A stretch of DNA of 64,000 nt from Isoetes taiwanensis (GCA_021234155.1 JAJEKV010000030.1:3384761-3448760); one strand, 5' to 3'. Numbered from the stretch's first letter, positions 12,000 to 24,290 are shown. The notes: generated by a model not told the origin, from the sequence alone. Numbers and translations: made by a program.

Positions 12000-13510
12000 A
12001 GCAAAATCCTCACCTGACGTAAAACCCGTGGAGGCCACGGAAGGATTGGTGGAGTCAATATGAGGTCAGTCTTTTGGATGGATTCTCAAGTTCCTAGTTT
12101 CTCAATAAGAAGGGGATTCTTGCATAGGCAGATCAACGGGATATCGATAATGGCCACTGCAAGTATAGTATTTGTATACACAAGAAGAGGGTTGTGGTCT
12201 TGCCCATTTGTAGAGAGCCTCTTACATAAATATCATCAGGTAGAAGCGTCATAGCCTGTAAGTGCAGATCTCAAATGGAATGACATTTCAGGAATGGAGA
12301 AATCATCAGTGAGTCGAAGGACTGTCTACCCTTAACCGGCAGGCTTTCTAATCCAAGAAATCCCTACCGTTGATCCAAGCTCTGTGATAGGGCATAACAG
12401 GCAGCAACGTTACTCTGGGAGCATGGATGCATCTTTGAGCCCAAGATTCAACCTCGAATGTTGATAATTCAGGCTGGGAATTGATAACCTAGGTATGGGC
12501 GATGTCGAGCCTGTGCTAATCGATTTGGGAAGCTGATAATGCTTCAGGTGAGGCAGCTTGCCTGCCGATTAAGGAGGTTAATCCCCCTTGCTGCCTGTTA
12601 TGGCAAATAAACAGGCTCGCCCTCCTAGGCTCGCCTGTTTATTTGCCATAACATGCTCGCAAGGGGAATTAACCCCCTCATCATTGTCAAGTTTGTGCCA
12701 CTACGCGCCCTAACTAGAACACTCGCAGAGGCCAAGTAAGAATGACAGGCTTGAGGCAAAGAGGAGCAGAAAGAAGACATATGAGATTCAAATAAATATA
12801 GCTTTGACTAAATAATGCAAAGCTTTATTATAGACAAAGAATGCACAACGTCCTCTTGAGATGAATCCACACACAATATATCTTGGAGAACACAACCTTG
12901 AGACAACAAGACAAGAATGGCAAACACGTGAGGAGAAGGTATGAAGATGAAAGGTGGTGGAATCACCAATCGTTGGGATTGCACCACACCATCCTGACAA
13001 GGGTAACCCTATTTTCACCCGAAAGAAACGACGAGGATACACTGCAGATGAACTCAAAACTTATGGAACTCCTTGATAAACTAACCCTAGACCAAAGAGA
13101 AACTATGAAGGCCAAAATACTATGTTTTATATTCCTGAAAAACTTATTTCACGCCTCTAAATTATTTATACCAAATTAACCCTTCTTCAATCCAGCTTAT
13201 CAATGGTAGGCTTAGAGCAATTTCCCATGGGCATCTAGCCATCATAGGGCCCCATTGCCCGGATGTTTCAGAAACTTCTGCAATTTCATGTTATAAAGAA
13301 CACTACCTCAAAGTGGCTTAGCGAACATTGTGATGATCCTCCTACGTCTTACAGACTCAAGAATCCCTTTCTTTCTGAAGGTGCCGGATAGAATATTATT
13401 TAGAATTGATCTAGGCTAAATCGGATGTAGTACATGCAAACTTAATCTTTATTCAAGCAAAATCCAACAAATATAAACTGGGGGCTTGGTATGATACAAA
13501 ATTGTTAAGT
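12000..13510. other. intergenic region downstream of the V-ATPase gene
   Basis: Apart from the hairpin at 12.6 kb I see no supported gene. Short frames on both strands between 12.06 and 13.18 kb have no recognisable domain. Confidence 0.5.
12576..12675. repeat. foldback hairpin with ~42-bp arms
   Basis: The left arm, 12576-12616, contains TGTTATGGCAAATAAACAGG. The right arm, about 12633-12675, is its reverse complement, GCCTGTTTATTTGCCATAAC, and continues into GCAAGGGGAATTAACC, which mirrors GGTTAATCCCCCTTGC with one or two mismatches. The loop is about 16 bases and is centred on CCTAGG. The inner 21 bases pair perfectly. It looks like a small foldback element or an inverted duplication. Confidence 0.8.
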
Positions 13511-13517
13511 GCATTGC

Positions 13518-15680
13518 CTAAGCCTTTGGCCAGGATGCTTGTGCTGACATTATAATGCCAACAATGACACCAAAAAGGCCGAGTGCACTGCCAAATATTT
13601 CTATAACTAGAATCTTGACAAAGAGATTTGAGTTTTGAGCATCTGAAAGGGCACAACTGCTCCCAACAATACCTACACATATTCTGCAGAAGCAAAGGAA
13701 ATATTGGTTAGCGCCAATCCCTTCTAAATTGAAGATCAAGGAACGTAATGGACAAAATAAGACCAAAAACATCTGGAAAAGGAAGAAAACTTTCTCAACT
13801 CCATAAATTATACTGGATTGACTGTAATTTCTACATGTTAAGAAGCCGAGACGTGATGGTTCAACTGAGCTGATGCTCTTTTCTGCCTACATGCACAAAC
13901 TAAATATTCTGTATATTACCAAACATCAATCTAAGCTTCTTCATAGTAAGAAGCTCTGCCTTATAAGAAATAGTTGTGAAATTAAGATTCTTCTGGCCAT
14001 GTCTAGGAATGCTTATCTGTTGCATTGCAACATTCATTAATTTTCCAGCTATGCAAAGGTTCAGTTTCCCTTAAGATGGAGGCAGGGCATTATTGGGTAC
14101 ATACCCACATACGAGGTTGGCAAAACCAACGATTATACCAGAAGCGAAAATTGCATAACCTGCCCGCATAGACTCAGCAAGATGCGTGCTTGTTCGAGGT
14201 ACACTTTCCAACTTAGTCTGAAGAATAATTGCCACAATCACCCCATAAATGGCAACTGCCTCACAGAATATTACACTGCAGAAAAAGAAAAACACTTTAT
14301 AATGTCTATCGCACACAGGCACAGATGAACACGAATAAATTATGGACGGAATTCCACCTAATAAGATTTTTAGCTGTAATACGAGGTGCCTTGATTGATG
14401 CTCCTATTAAACTGCTTCCTGTGATATAAATGCCCCTGAATGATACATGAAAAGGTTCAAGAAAATGGTATGTATGACATCTTATCAGAAAAATACACCA
14501 TTTTAAATATCCTACTGCATACATCCTCAAGATTTTATGTGAAATTGTGGGAAAATAACAAAGAAACCGAAACAAAATAAGACAACTCAACTATGTCACA
14601 TTTCAAAATGCACATTTTTACTCCTCCAACCCTTTATTCATGTTTTAATCTCTATAACAGATTTGAATTCATTAAATATTACAAAATACAGCTACATGTT
14701 ACTGGTCAGTTCTGTAACATCGACTATAATATACAAACAAAATGTAGGTTACTAATAGGAGAACCTATAAGTTGTTCATTCATTCTTCTTTCATTTATAT
14801 GGAAAACCTGCTGAGTTGTTCATTATTCTTTCTTTATAAAGGATCATTCGTGATTCTGTCTTGCTACCTTCATTTCTCCATTTTCTGAGTCTACCTCAAG
14901 CAAGCACGTATTGTAATGGCCTCTGAAATGGCCTGCCCATTGTAAATGCAAACGATGCTTCTCTATGGGCTAACCTTGCTCAAGCCTCAAAGTTATCCAG
15001 CATATTTCGGTTTCATAAAAATTCACTTCCAATTCCCTTTCTTCAAAATTGTGATGGGAATTTATGATCATTGTAAGGTCCATCAAATGCATCTTTTCCC
15101 TGAGGTTCATTATCCTCACAATCTGGTTACTAGCTTTTCATACACTTTAAATGTGCCATTCATTTATTCAGGACATAACTTTCTCAACAACTCAAAATCT
15201 CAAATGATACAATTAGCTTTTGAACTAGCCTGATGTGTCTTCTTGACATCCTCCCATCTCAAGGCACTTAATTCATGCTTACAATACACACAACCAGCTG
15301 CTCAGAATGCTGATATGCTATGAGTACAAGATTGATGCATTGTGTTTGGTATATAAGGGCTATTATTCTGATGTGTCAATATCATCAATTTACTACAAAC
15401 CTGGTTAATCCAAGGGAACATATCTACAGCACTAGAACTAGTTATTATATTGCTGGGACTGTAAAGAATCTTATAAGCTTTTCTACCCATTAATAATGTC
15501 AATAGATTCAATCAGACGGCAAAAATATGGAAAGAACGATTAAAAAGCAATTAATGAGATGGATTACCAGGCAGCTCCAAGCACAGACACACCAATAGAG
15601 ATGGCAATCCCAATGGCCGAGAAGGTATAAGGTGAAATATAGAGCAGAGCATGCGCCCACGAGCTACTGGATCCGGCCAT
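13518..15680 (-). CDS. VHA-c'': V-type proton ATPase proteolipid subunit c''
   Basis: This subunit sits in the membrane V0 rotor of the vacuolar H+-ATPase and carries protons across endomembranes. Four coding exons join in frame with GT-AG introns: 15568-15680, 14358-14435, 14105-14275 and 13518-13683, giving 175 residues and no internal stop. The start is ATG at 15680, followed by [20 protein letters not shown]. Exon 2 carries [20 protein letters not shown]; exon 3 carries [20 protein letters not shown]; exon 4 carries [19 protein letters not shown] and ends SAQASWPKA. The membrane glutamates, at about residues 69 and 149, are present. Length fits the roughly 180 residues of plant c''. The splice phases (2, 2, 2) all check. 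It is the best-supported intact gene in the window. The only odd feature is a shorter N-terminus than some homologues. Confidence 0.95.
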
Positions 15681-16074
15681 AACCTTTCTTCGTGCGGCCT
15701 CGTATTCCGGCGTTCTTTTCTGTCCACGTTGTAAATTGTTCGGTTTTCTATCTCAGAAAGAAGTGGCGGTGTAGCCCAATTTTTTGTGGCCCTGGCTGGC
15801 CCCAAAAACGATTTTTGCACATTGTTGCACAAGTAACCCATAAGTTGCATTTGGATTATGGACCTATTGCCTTCACATTGGCTTAATATCAATGTCAATG
15901 TCATTCCCTTGCCTTGGGCGTTATACTCCTATAATTCATCCTTTGGCCTTCTTTGTAGCCCAATACAGAAGTTGAGTCCGCAATTTTGTCTAGCTTGCAT
16001 TTTAGCCGTGACATGTGTCCATTATCAATGTTAGAAAAAACAAATTTGCTCAGCGACAAGCTTCTACTACAACC

Positions 16075-16270
16075 TGCTGCGGTGTTTCTACTTTCATTCT
16101 TAGGATTTACCCTGCATTCCAGCCTGTTTACCCAGCATTCCAAGAACTTACCCAGCATTCTGAAGGTTTTCACTGCTGCAAGATGCTTCTCAAGAGTTTC
16201 ACCGTTGCAAGAATGTCTGTTTAGGGACATTCCTGAGATTGGTTTCATTCCAGGAATGTCCCTTAAATGA
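16075..16270. repeat. short repeated phrases and 13-bp inverted repeat
   Basis: Variants of acccagcattcca occur three times around 16.1 kb. AGGGACATTCCTG at 16223-16235 is mirrored exactly by CAGGAATGTCCCT at 16251-16263, which would form a hairpin with a 15-base loop. Confidence 0.65.
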
Positions 16271-16444
16271 ACATTCCTGTATTTCGAATGGAAGTTGGGA
16301 TGACGATTCTGCGTTACATGTAAACTTGTTAGAATTAGGTTTGATGTTGTCAGAATGAAGATGCAACATCCATGTTTAGGTCGCCAAAATCAAGTCTAAG
16401 CTCCATGTAAACTTTTGGAATCTCCAAAATGCAAGTTTAAACTA

Positions 16445-16562
16445 CAAGATTTGTGCAAAACTCATATCTAAACCTCTGTAACTGGTTAATTTGTGCAAAT
16501 CTCATATCTAAACCTCTGTAACTGGCTGAATTTGTGCGAAGCTCATCTCTAACCTCTTGTAG
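16445..16562. repeat. three imperfect tandem units of about 48 bp
   Basis: The units share tttgtgcaaa(t)ctcatatct and aaacctctgtaactgg. The third unit is diverged (gaagctcatctctaacctct). This is a simple local duplication. Confidence 0.75.
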
Positions 16563-16585
16563 CAGATCGAAGCTCATCCAAATTA

Positions 16586-16650
16586 AACAAGGTGCTGCGC
16601 ACGAGGGGTTGCCCTCCCGTGGCCCGAGAGTGTGATTTCATGTTTTTTGT
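16586..16650. repeat. dispersed repeat beginning AACAAGGTGCTGCGC (copy 1)
   Basis: AACAAGGTGCTGCGCACGAG is followed by GGTTGCCCTCCCGTGGCCCG. The same block recurs at 42107-42165 and 61190-61240. The middle can pair (GGGTTGCCCTCC-like). Identity is unknown; it may be one end of a mobile element. Confidence 0.65.
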
Positions 16651-18385
16651 TTGGTTGTTCCTTAGGATTGAATTTGATGCTAGTTTTTTTTTTCCCATCT
16701 GATTTGTCTCTTTCAATCGCTTACCTCGATAAGGCATTGTTGCGGCTATGACTTGCCTGCCAAGAACTAATCTTTAATCTGAATATCTTTTCCTGCCTCA
16801 ATGGTCATGATTTCTAAAGCAAAGAAGATCTAAAGCATTGATCTAGTAGTAGAGGAAACCCCAATAAATATGCCTTTAAATGTTTTATTAATGACATATA
16901 AAAAAAATTTAGAACGAGAAATTGCTCAATAGAAAGCTTGGAAAGAAAGTGGCATGAAATGGAAAATTTTTAAAATGGGATAAAGCACCTTAAGTAATAA
17001 GTCCTAGTTATAAATACATTCACATTTAAGAAAAGTGGCTGCCGACATGCCCTTAACCGGCTAGGCAAAACCCTCTAGACATCCAAGAGCTTTGATAAAT
17101 TTCTTTCCTGTCTCTTGAAAACAAAATCTATATTAGCACTTTTTTTACACAACCTCATAGTACAACACAATACATGCAAGGTAATGCAATAACCAACATA
17201 AAATTGGGCATAACTTGCAAAAGCAAACTCAATTCTTCTAAAAAGATCAGCATGCACATAGATTTTAGGTTCCTAGCATGAATAACGAGAATATGCATTT
17301 ATTGTTCTAACTTTACCTTTGCATATAATGATTTTACTGGAACCCAAATGTTTGCAACCACACATCCAAACTGGACCATAATAATCCATAGAATTAGAGA
17401 CGGACCTATGTTATAGAATAATTCATTTACTTTATACTTGTTATACTAAAGGGCCATAAAGATTGCTAGGTCCATGGTACGTCTCTGCACACTGCATTGT
17501 TTTGCCTGCATAAATCGATAAGTGTCAAAGAGCATCGAGTATTGTTGTGCCATCCACAAGCTTTGAATGAATTCTAATTCCTTTCAAAAATCAATAAAGC
17601 CCTTCCCAAACACCACAACCACACCATAACTTCACCAATACCATGTATAAATATTGCAGCGAGAAGAACGCACATCACGAGGAAGAAGAGAACATATTGT
17701 GCCTCTTTAATTAAGAACTTCAAAAGCACAAAATAATGTCATGCTCCCTTGTAGAACTTAACAATTGAAGAGTGCTACGTCAAGGCCTGAATAAGACATG
17801 TTTATCCAAAAAACGTAGAGGCAAATAATTGCAATAATGTGATTCTAAGGCAATATATTTAGAAATATCCATTACTTAAAGATTTAACGCATTGCTATTA
17901 TTAAGATCGGCCAGAGGGCACTGTGTAAAAGTACTCTAAAGAGAAAATCTCAGTATGTCATGTAACTTCAACTGACTTGTGTATGCTATCTTGACATTGC
18001 ATGAACAAATCCAAAGACCTTTATATTCTCATAATTAGATTCTATATGAGTAAAATTTAAAAAGTTGCCCTAATTCTACTCATACCAACAGCGAGGCAAG
18101 CTAGACTTATACAATCAGAACCTTAAAAAAAGAAAACTCGATTATTGAAGAAAATACAGATTGCGAATTGGAAATATGTGTACCATCTCAAATTCACTAT
18201 AAGTGCTATTGTCCCACCTTAAAATCTACTTCCACAAACATATAAGACGTGAGGTAGCAATGAACGTTCTTAAACTAAGTCGGATGAATTCGAAACAGTT
18301 TGTTTATATGCAAGTAGTTTCCATCTCCATTAGAGGGCTACGTCGGAAGTTTCAGTTACGTGAGCAATTTAGTGCCCTGCAATTT

Positions 18386-18480
18386 CAGTATCATGGATAG
18401 CCAACCTTACCCAAGATAGAAGTGGCTATGGCAGTATCATGGATAGACCAACCTTGCCCAAGATAGAAGTGGTCATGGAG
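18386..18480. repeat. 46-bp tandem duplication
   Basis: cagtatcatggatag(a)ccaacct through agatagaagtgg(c/t) occurs twice in a row, starting at 18386 and 18432, with only a few differences. Confidence 0.85.
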
Positions 18481-18943
18481 GGTGCACTCTGGTGCAATAC
18501 TACTACCCATTCTTTCTTTCTTTTATCGTAAATCCTTTTTTCACCTTTTTTATTTCTTAATTTAAAGCCCCATTTTTTCCCTTGAAAAGAGAAGCATCTA
18601 ATGAGAATATTACAAAGGCATCTTTTTAAAACAATTATACATGTCTATCTATGAAGGTTCAATGCATTGCCTTAATTGGCAAAACATATTAGCCCTAGTA
18701 AACTAATATCCATCTTCATGAAATCTCGTTGAGAACACCTTAAATGTCATATTGAGATTTTGTATTAGCACTATTCATCGATGCTGGTCTAAGCTAAGAA
18801 CTTCTTGGCATCTCAAACATGCCAACATTGCACAGCATCATAACACTTATCATGCATATCTTTGTTTGAAGTCAGCATAAATGTCATTAAGCATAAATCA
18901 ATTAGACTGTTCATAAACAGATTGAGAGCATTGTATTTGGAAC

Positions 18944-19015
18944 TTTTCAAGTGCTTCACGCCCAGATCACCCATTTTGCAGGAATCGAGATTCAGAATCC
19001 CAAGTTTCGACAATC
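18944..19015 (-). pseudogene. single LRR (RNI-type) exon
   Basis: The minus strand reads LSKLGILNLDSCKMGDLGVK followed by HLK, which matches one 24-residue repeat of the plant RNI-like LRR proteins that contain NLDSC-x-IGDEG. It is bounded by TGCAG at its start and GT at its end and is exactly 72 bases long, so it equals one repeat per exon. No neighbouring LRR exon was found on either side, and the donor is weak. It therefore looks like an isolated exon carried here with its splice sites rather than part of a working gene. Confidence 0.55.
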
Positions 19016-19953
19016 CTGCATTATGAAAGAACCATGTTAGCTTGCAAAACGTGCAGCATGGCTTACATTGATACATAGCAGATCAAAATAGTTAGCAATC
19101 TCTGGCACTGTACTTTTAGCTGATAGTGATCAGTTAATAGCTGGTATGATTCTGTCCATGAAGTTATTAGTTCTAGTGCCTCCTTGTGGTAATGTTATTT
19201 TCCATACATGTCAACAAGGGCAGCGTCAATAGCTACATCCATTATTAAATTGCAACTTAAAGAAAAGGCATGCAACCTTCTCCCTTCCTCCAGTCTTTAG
19301 CTTGCATTTCTTGAAACAACTTCATTGCTTTCTCATCTTCCTTAGTCTGGACAAATGCAGCAATTATGGCATTCCATGTGACCATAAATTTCTTAATGAA
19401 AGGCAACCTTTGCATCTAGGTCACTACACCACACTCTTCACGTGATTAGCTTGCACTACATATTTACTGTTGAAATAAGAATCTGAAAGCAAAGATTGCT
19501 AAGAACCCACAAAAGCTTTTCCTTATACACCCTGAAGTGAACCTGATTCTTTTGACACCAAAGGGTCGTGGATGGAAACTAGTTATAACTGTGGGTCAAC
19601 TAGACAAATATAGAGCCTGGCATATAGTAATAATATGGTTGAATTGCCTGAAGCAATTGAACACAACAAATTTGAAAACCAATCCAGAAGAATAGAATAA
19701 CCCCAAGGAAAGAGGTTTCCAAATGTGTAAAGCTTGAACAAAGAATCGCCATTATCATTGAAAGAATGCTTATCTAGACTACCCTTTAAACCTCCACCTC
19801 TAAGACTAGATCTAAAATGTATAATCAACCTACTATATACAAATAGATGAAAAAAAGACCAGGCAATGGGTTTCTGCACTTGTTTAGTTAATCCATTAAG
19901 TTTCAGCATCTACAGAGACATAAGCAAGAAAAACACGAATCAACAAAACAAAC

Positions 19954-20202
19954 CTTTGGAAGTGAAGTAAGAAATGATGATTGTAGCTTTTGGACATCTC
20001 CCAGAGCTGGTCCCTTTGTTTTTTCCACCAGACTGCAATAGGAAACATAGATTTGACAAAATCATTTTAAGCAGGAGAAGAGGTACAAGTTGTTCAATGA
20101 GCTGAGTTTAGCAGAATACTGCAAACAACGAAGTGGTGCATTCTCCCTTGATGCAGCACATTCTCTTCTAAGAAGTGCTAATGCTGCTTCTCGATTTGCG
20201 TC
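19954..20202 (-). other. two-exon coding fragment of unknown identity
   Basis: Exon 20120-20202 opens after TAATGCAG and reads DANREAALALLRRECAASRE. Exon 19954-20032 opens after TATTGCAG and reads LVEKTKGPALGDVQKLQSS followed by FLTSLPK, ending at a GTTTGT donor. The phases fit (two bases plus one), and the 87-base intron has GT-AG ends. The peptide is charged and probably helical. I do not recognise the family. The upstream and downstream exons are not visible, so this is probably a gene fragment. Confidence 0.45.
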
Positions 20203-21104
20203 CTGCATTAAACAAAGTAGCCCACAGATTAGATGAACATAAAAAACAATCATGCCGCCTACAAATGCTCCTTGCTATGCTGAAAATAATACATGTATAC
20301 GCTATATAAGCGACCATGGCTCCAGTTTCATGCTCACACTCCTTATATCCTCCCTTTACTCCATCAATAGTACTGATTTCCTATTTATGTCCTTGAAATC
20401 TAACTAGATTTATTGAACCCTTACTTAGAAAGTCTTACATTTGATAATACTGCCCCAGCCCAATTTTGTAAGTGCTTTGGGCTTTGGGCTCATGGCAAGA
20501 GCTTGCCAAGGCCAGAACTGATTGCCATACAGCAGGTTTTATTGAAAACAATGGCTGCCCTTGGAACATTTTCTCGCCAGGTGATTTAAAACAAAAGATT
20601 GTTCCGGTATGCACAAGTAAGGTGCATGTTAACCTGTGTGGTAAAAGCCATCAATGAAATGCTTCGGAAACAAATAGAATGGAATCCATGAGCAGAATCA
20701 TAATTCAGCACTGCATGTGCACTATAATGACCCTATAATGTGCAGCTGGGACGAAGGATGCCACATGCAATAGCCAAAACATGTATGCAAATTTTAGCAT
20801 CCTCATTGCAAAAATTATGGCCATATTCCAAGTCTGTGCCTGATGATCAGCAGCTCTATATAGCATGTCGCCCTTTTGAATGTGCTAGAGCAGGGGACAT
20901 TGCAAGAATTGCACAAACAAATTTGTATTTTTCAAATCCAAACAGGTTCCATCAACTCAACTTGTGTGTTTGCGGTCTTTTCCTTTCCTTTAATTTTGCT
21001 CTCTCTCACAGACTTCATCTTTAGAATTTGCTGTAGCAGTTTAAACGTCTAGAACATGTTATAAAGTTGAAACTTTGTAATGTGAGGTATACCTTTTAAG
21101 TAAA

Positions 21105-21446
21105 AGAAGGCTGATCCACAACAAACTTAGGAAAAGGTGGTGCGAAATACATAAGGAGAAGCTCATCCATGTTGATGATGCAGGCCACACAATTAAATCT
21201 GCTGCAGTTGAAGGAGGACCCATTGGCACTGTTTGCAATTCTCTCACCGTAACCACCACTTTTTCTCCTAGCAAGGATGAATCTCACATCCCTGCAAAGC
21301 TTGAGGCAAAATACGAGCCCATTAAAGATGCAGACGTGCAAGGCCTGCATCGTTTACTAGTTCAGCAAAAACTTGATAAGCCACAAGCTTCATTACATCA
21401 AAATAATTTCATTTATCAGAAGGCAAGGAAAATACTCAAAAACTGA
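21105..21446 (+). pseudogene. Bet v 1-like (PR-10/NCS-type) fragment
   Basis: An open plus-strand frame without a start codon reads HTIKSAAVEGGPIGTVCNSL, then TVTTTFSPSKDESHIPAKL and EAKYEPIKDAD. The spacing of EGG-IG, TVTTTF-PS and KYEP resembles the central strand region of Bet v 1-like small ligand-binding proteins. The N-terminal strands and the C-terminal long helix are absent; after KDAD the frame runs on into non-homologous sequence to a stop at 21444-21446. This is a weak recognition by pattern only. If right, it is a truncated exon of a lipid-binding or norcoclaurine-synthase-like gene. Confidence 0.35.
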
Positions 21447-22702
21447 GGTGGCAAATTCTTTGTTCCATCTATACGATACTAAGCATGATTGTGCAACTTT
21501 AGCATTCTTTTTGAAGCAGAAGGAGTAGAAACTGTTCTGGGATCCACCGCACAGCCATGAAGGAACAATTAATCAAATCCAATTCTAATTTTCGCTATAT
21601 CAACAACTTCAATAACTTCGGCTGGACAACATGATTCTCATGACAATCGAAGCAAGCATGTTTTGAGTTATGTTGTTCCCATTTCTGGAAACAACACATG
21701 TACGGTATAAGACAATAAATAATGCTAAATACTCTATATAAATACATGGCATACACTTACAAATAAAGTTCTTGCTTGGTAATGTATGCAACCACGTGTA
21801 GCCTCTTGTTGCTCTAGTTTATACGGCATTTTTAGCATGCAAACCAGCAAGGCATCATGTTCTGCTTGACGAATAAAGCTCTACAATAGTGCTTGTCTGC
21901 ATTTTAGAGAGAGAAAGTGCAACTGAGACATTTTATCATTGAATATCCTAGAGTTATTGTTGTAAGAAATAAGAAAGCGATCATAAAAGAAGGTATTTCC
22001 TTGAAAATTTTCCATTATGCGCATAATATCACATAAGCTCAACAGTAAAGACTCTGAAAACTACAACCTATTTCTTTATTTGGAGATCTGAGAGATTTGA
22101 GAATGTTGGAAGTTGACATAGATTAAAGATTAGATCCATTTCAGCATAGCCTTATGCTCTATCTCAGATGATCCGGTGCTTCTGTGCAAACAACTAGACA
22201 TGTATACAAACAACTAGATATGTATAGAGATCAAGGAGATAAATAAGAAATACTGAATGGGAATATAAGGATGCTTCTAGACGACAATATTCAAGCTTAT
22301 ATCCACTGATAATTTGCAAGCAATAAATGCCGACCAGTTAAGATATTCTGCTAAAAGAAGGAGAAGCCACAACAGGATAAATGCAAACCTGCAAAATGAG
22401 AGATAAATTAGTAGGCAATGCCTTGATAGGCAAGTGACCCAATCCGTTATGCCAGCTGATGCATACCCTTTTATTGAGCCACGATAACTTTTTTTTCCCA
22501 ATGCTTGATTCTTGTTCCCTAAATGAACTGCTACATTGACAGAGTCTAGAGTCTGTATCAATGCTTGATTCTTGCTCCCTAGAATGTTGCATAGAAAATC
22601 TTGCATCAACATCAGCTGCTATCCTGTTCAAGATCTCCTTCTATAGGCCCTAATGTTTCTCCCTCCTCAGCACCATTACATGCAGAGGCTGTTAGAAGAT
22701 TC

Positions 22703-23238
22703 TCACATCCGCTGATGCTCTTCTATAATCCTGTGTAAGTACTTACTTTGTGCTTCAATTCGAAGCTGCAGCTGCTGTTGTATCTGCATGCAAACATTTC
22801 CAAGTTTAAAATAGCCCCTTAAAGGGTATCAATAACCTTCACAACATATATCAGAAAATTTTAAAGCACTGCATGTGCTACAAGTACTTTTTTCTATGGT
22901 TAAATTAGAAATAATTTAGAATTCTGGCTCCTGACGAAAACTATAGTTCACCAAAACAATTGTCCAAAGCTTAATCAAGGACACTAGTGGTTTGGAGTGC
23001 ACGTCCATGCTCAAAATCCCAAGAAGCTAACTATTATTTGTTTTCAGCAAATTGTTGGTTTCCTCATGCCCCTGACACAGCTTCAGAAACTCTCACTTAA
23101 GCCCAACCATTCAGTAATGCATCTATAGCTGGGGCATAACGTTTGGGAGCTTCTTAATCAGCAGTTAGACAAATATACCTCAACTTGCTCATGTAAACGC
23201 TTCTGCATTTCCATTTGCATTCTCATGGCTTCATTGAT
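22703..23238 (-). pseudogene. MYB-CC (PHR1-like) coiled-coil exons
   Basis: MYB-CC factors such as PHR1 control phosphate-starvation genes and carry a coiled coil containing LHEQLE. Exon 23179-23238 reads INEAMRMQMEMQKRLHEQVE between a CAG acceptor and a GTATAT donor. Exon 22783 downward reads IQQQLQLRIEAQSKYLHRII then EEHQRM, and stops at 22703-22705. A neighbouring frame continues with CENLLTASACNGAEEGETLG, which looks like the natural continuation, so a one-base shift is likely. The MYB DNA-binding exon was not found upstream. A degraded copy of the first exon (MQMKVEKHLHEQLD) lies at 23.30-23.36 kb. The pieces are a broken, partly duplicated fragment. Confidence 0.65.
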
Positions 23239-23360
23239 CTGTATATTACATCTGTTATCCAGCAGGGTTTCAAAAAAATGAATCAATCCAGCAGTTAGAC
23301 AAACGTACATCAAGTTGTTCATGTAAATGTTTCTCTACTTTCATTTGCATACATATAGGT
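23158..23360. repeat. duplicated MYB-CC exon and flank
   Basis: The block gcagttagacaaa(t/c)... to ...catttgcat occurs at about 23161-23222 and again at about 23290-23350 with roughly 80% identity, so the LHEQ-encoding exon exists in two tandem copies. Confidence 0.7.
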
Positions 23361-24183
23361 TCTATGTTTAACAGTGCCTTGGAGGCTTTCACCCTCCTTG
23401 CAGATCCTTAATTTTGCATATGTTCTTGGTCTCAGACCCTATGGTCTTCCATCATAAATCTTTCTTCCCTTTCTTTCTTCACTACACTTTAGAAATCCAA
23501 CATACTCAGGTGAAAGCAGAAACCCATATTGCATATACATTGTTAAACTAATACATGATAAGCAAGAAGTGAGATGAAACAGTCAAAACAGAGCTACTGG
23601 ACTGTACAAAGAGCAGCCTAAGGCAACTAGAAAACCATGCCCAAAAGTGTCACTTAACTCTAAGCGTGGCAGAAAAAATATTTCCGAGCTCCAACTGGAC
23701 AATGTGCAAGGATACATGGCTAGATTTTAACATTAATTGCTTGAATTGAAAAATGTCAAAAGGCCTAATAATCTAGAAGTTCCGAAATGTCAAAAGGCTC
23801 AGCATAAAAACTATATTAACGGAAAGGACTTCAGACCATATCCAAGCACAAAAAGAGACATCAAAAGGCCAGAATACCGCATCAATTCAATTCGATTTGT
23901 GTTCTCTACAGATCAACTCGATTACGAATTTTGCCAGGGGCGGTCATAATAGCTTACATATATAGAACAAGCACCGGAGTATCTTGATATGGAACGAAGG
24001 ATGAAAGGGAGGGATGGAGGAGAGGTAGAATCTCCATCCTCACGTCGGCTCCCGCTTTTTCGACTCATTTCTCTCATGCCGATGGCCTCCATGCATCCAA
24101 ACTTCCGGTTAGCCGGTATGCACAGTAGCCGCCTGGCAACAGGGATGACCTAACATTTACAGCTTACAGCAGGTTTTTAGCAG

Positions 24184-24290
24184 TTTTTGGCATATTCTAG
24201 GTATATGCTAGCATATACCATGAATATGCCAAAAACCCACATAAACAAGGGATTGCCCCCCTAGGGGCAACTAAAAAATGGCTTCTCAAC
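24184..24290. repeat. foldback repeat, family H copy 1
   Basis: GGCATATTC-ta-GGTATATGC is mirrored by GCATATACC-at-GAATATGCC, giving a near-perfect hairpin. It is followed by AAAAACCCACATAAAC and a second hairpin, TTGCCCCCCTAGGGGCAA. The same arrangement is present at 44.69-44.79 kb. Confidence 0.75.

Larger units (their letters stand above)
15700..18940. other. non-coding region upstream of the V-ATPase gene with small repeats
   Basis: The left end includes the presumed V-ATPase promoter (minus-strand gene). I could not pick a clear TATA box. Small tandem and inverted repeats are listed separately. No further gene is recognised up to the LRR exon at 18.94 kb. Confidence 0.5.

Noticed and set aside
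15551-15904. Open frame of 117 codons overlapping V-ATPase exon 1
   Set aside because: It is another frame of the same strand as the first V-ATPase exon and has no domain; the exon structure explains the region.
22410-22470. Possible Ty1/copia GAG-pre-integrase motif (SWHNGLGHLPIKAL, minus strand)
   Set aside because: The phrase is suggestive, but the residues on either side do not fit and no copia RT or integrase is nearby.
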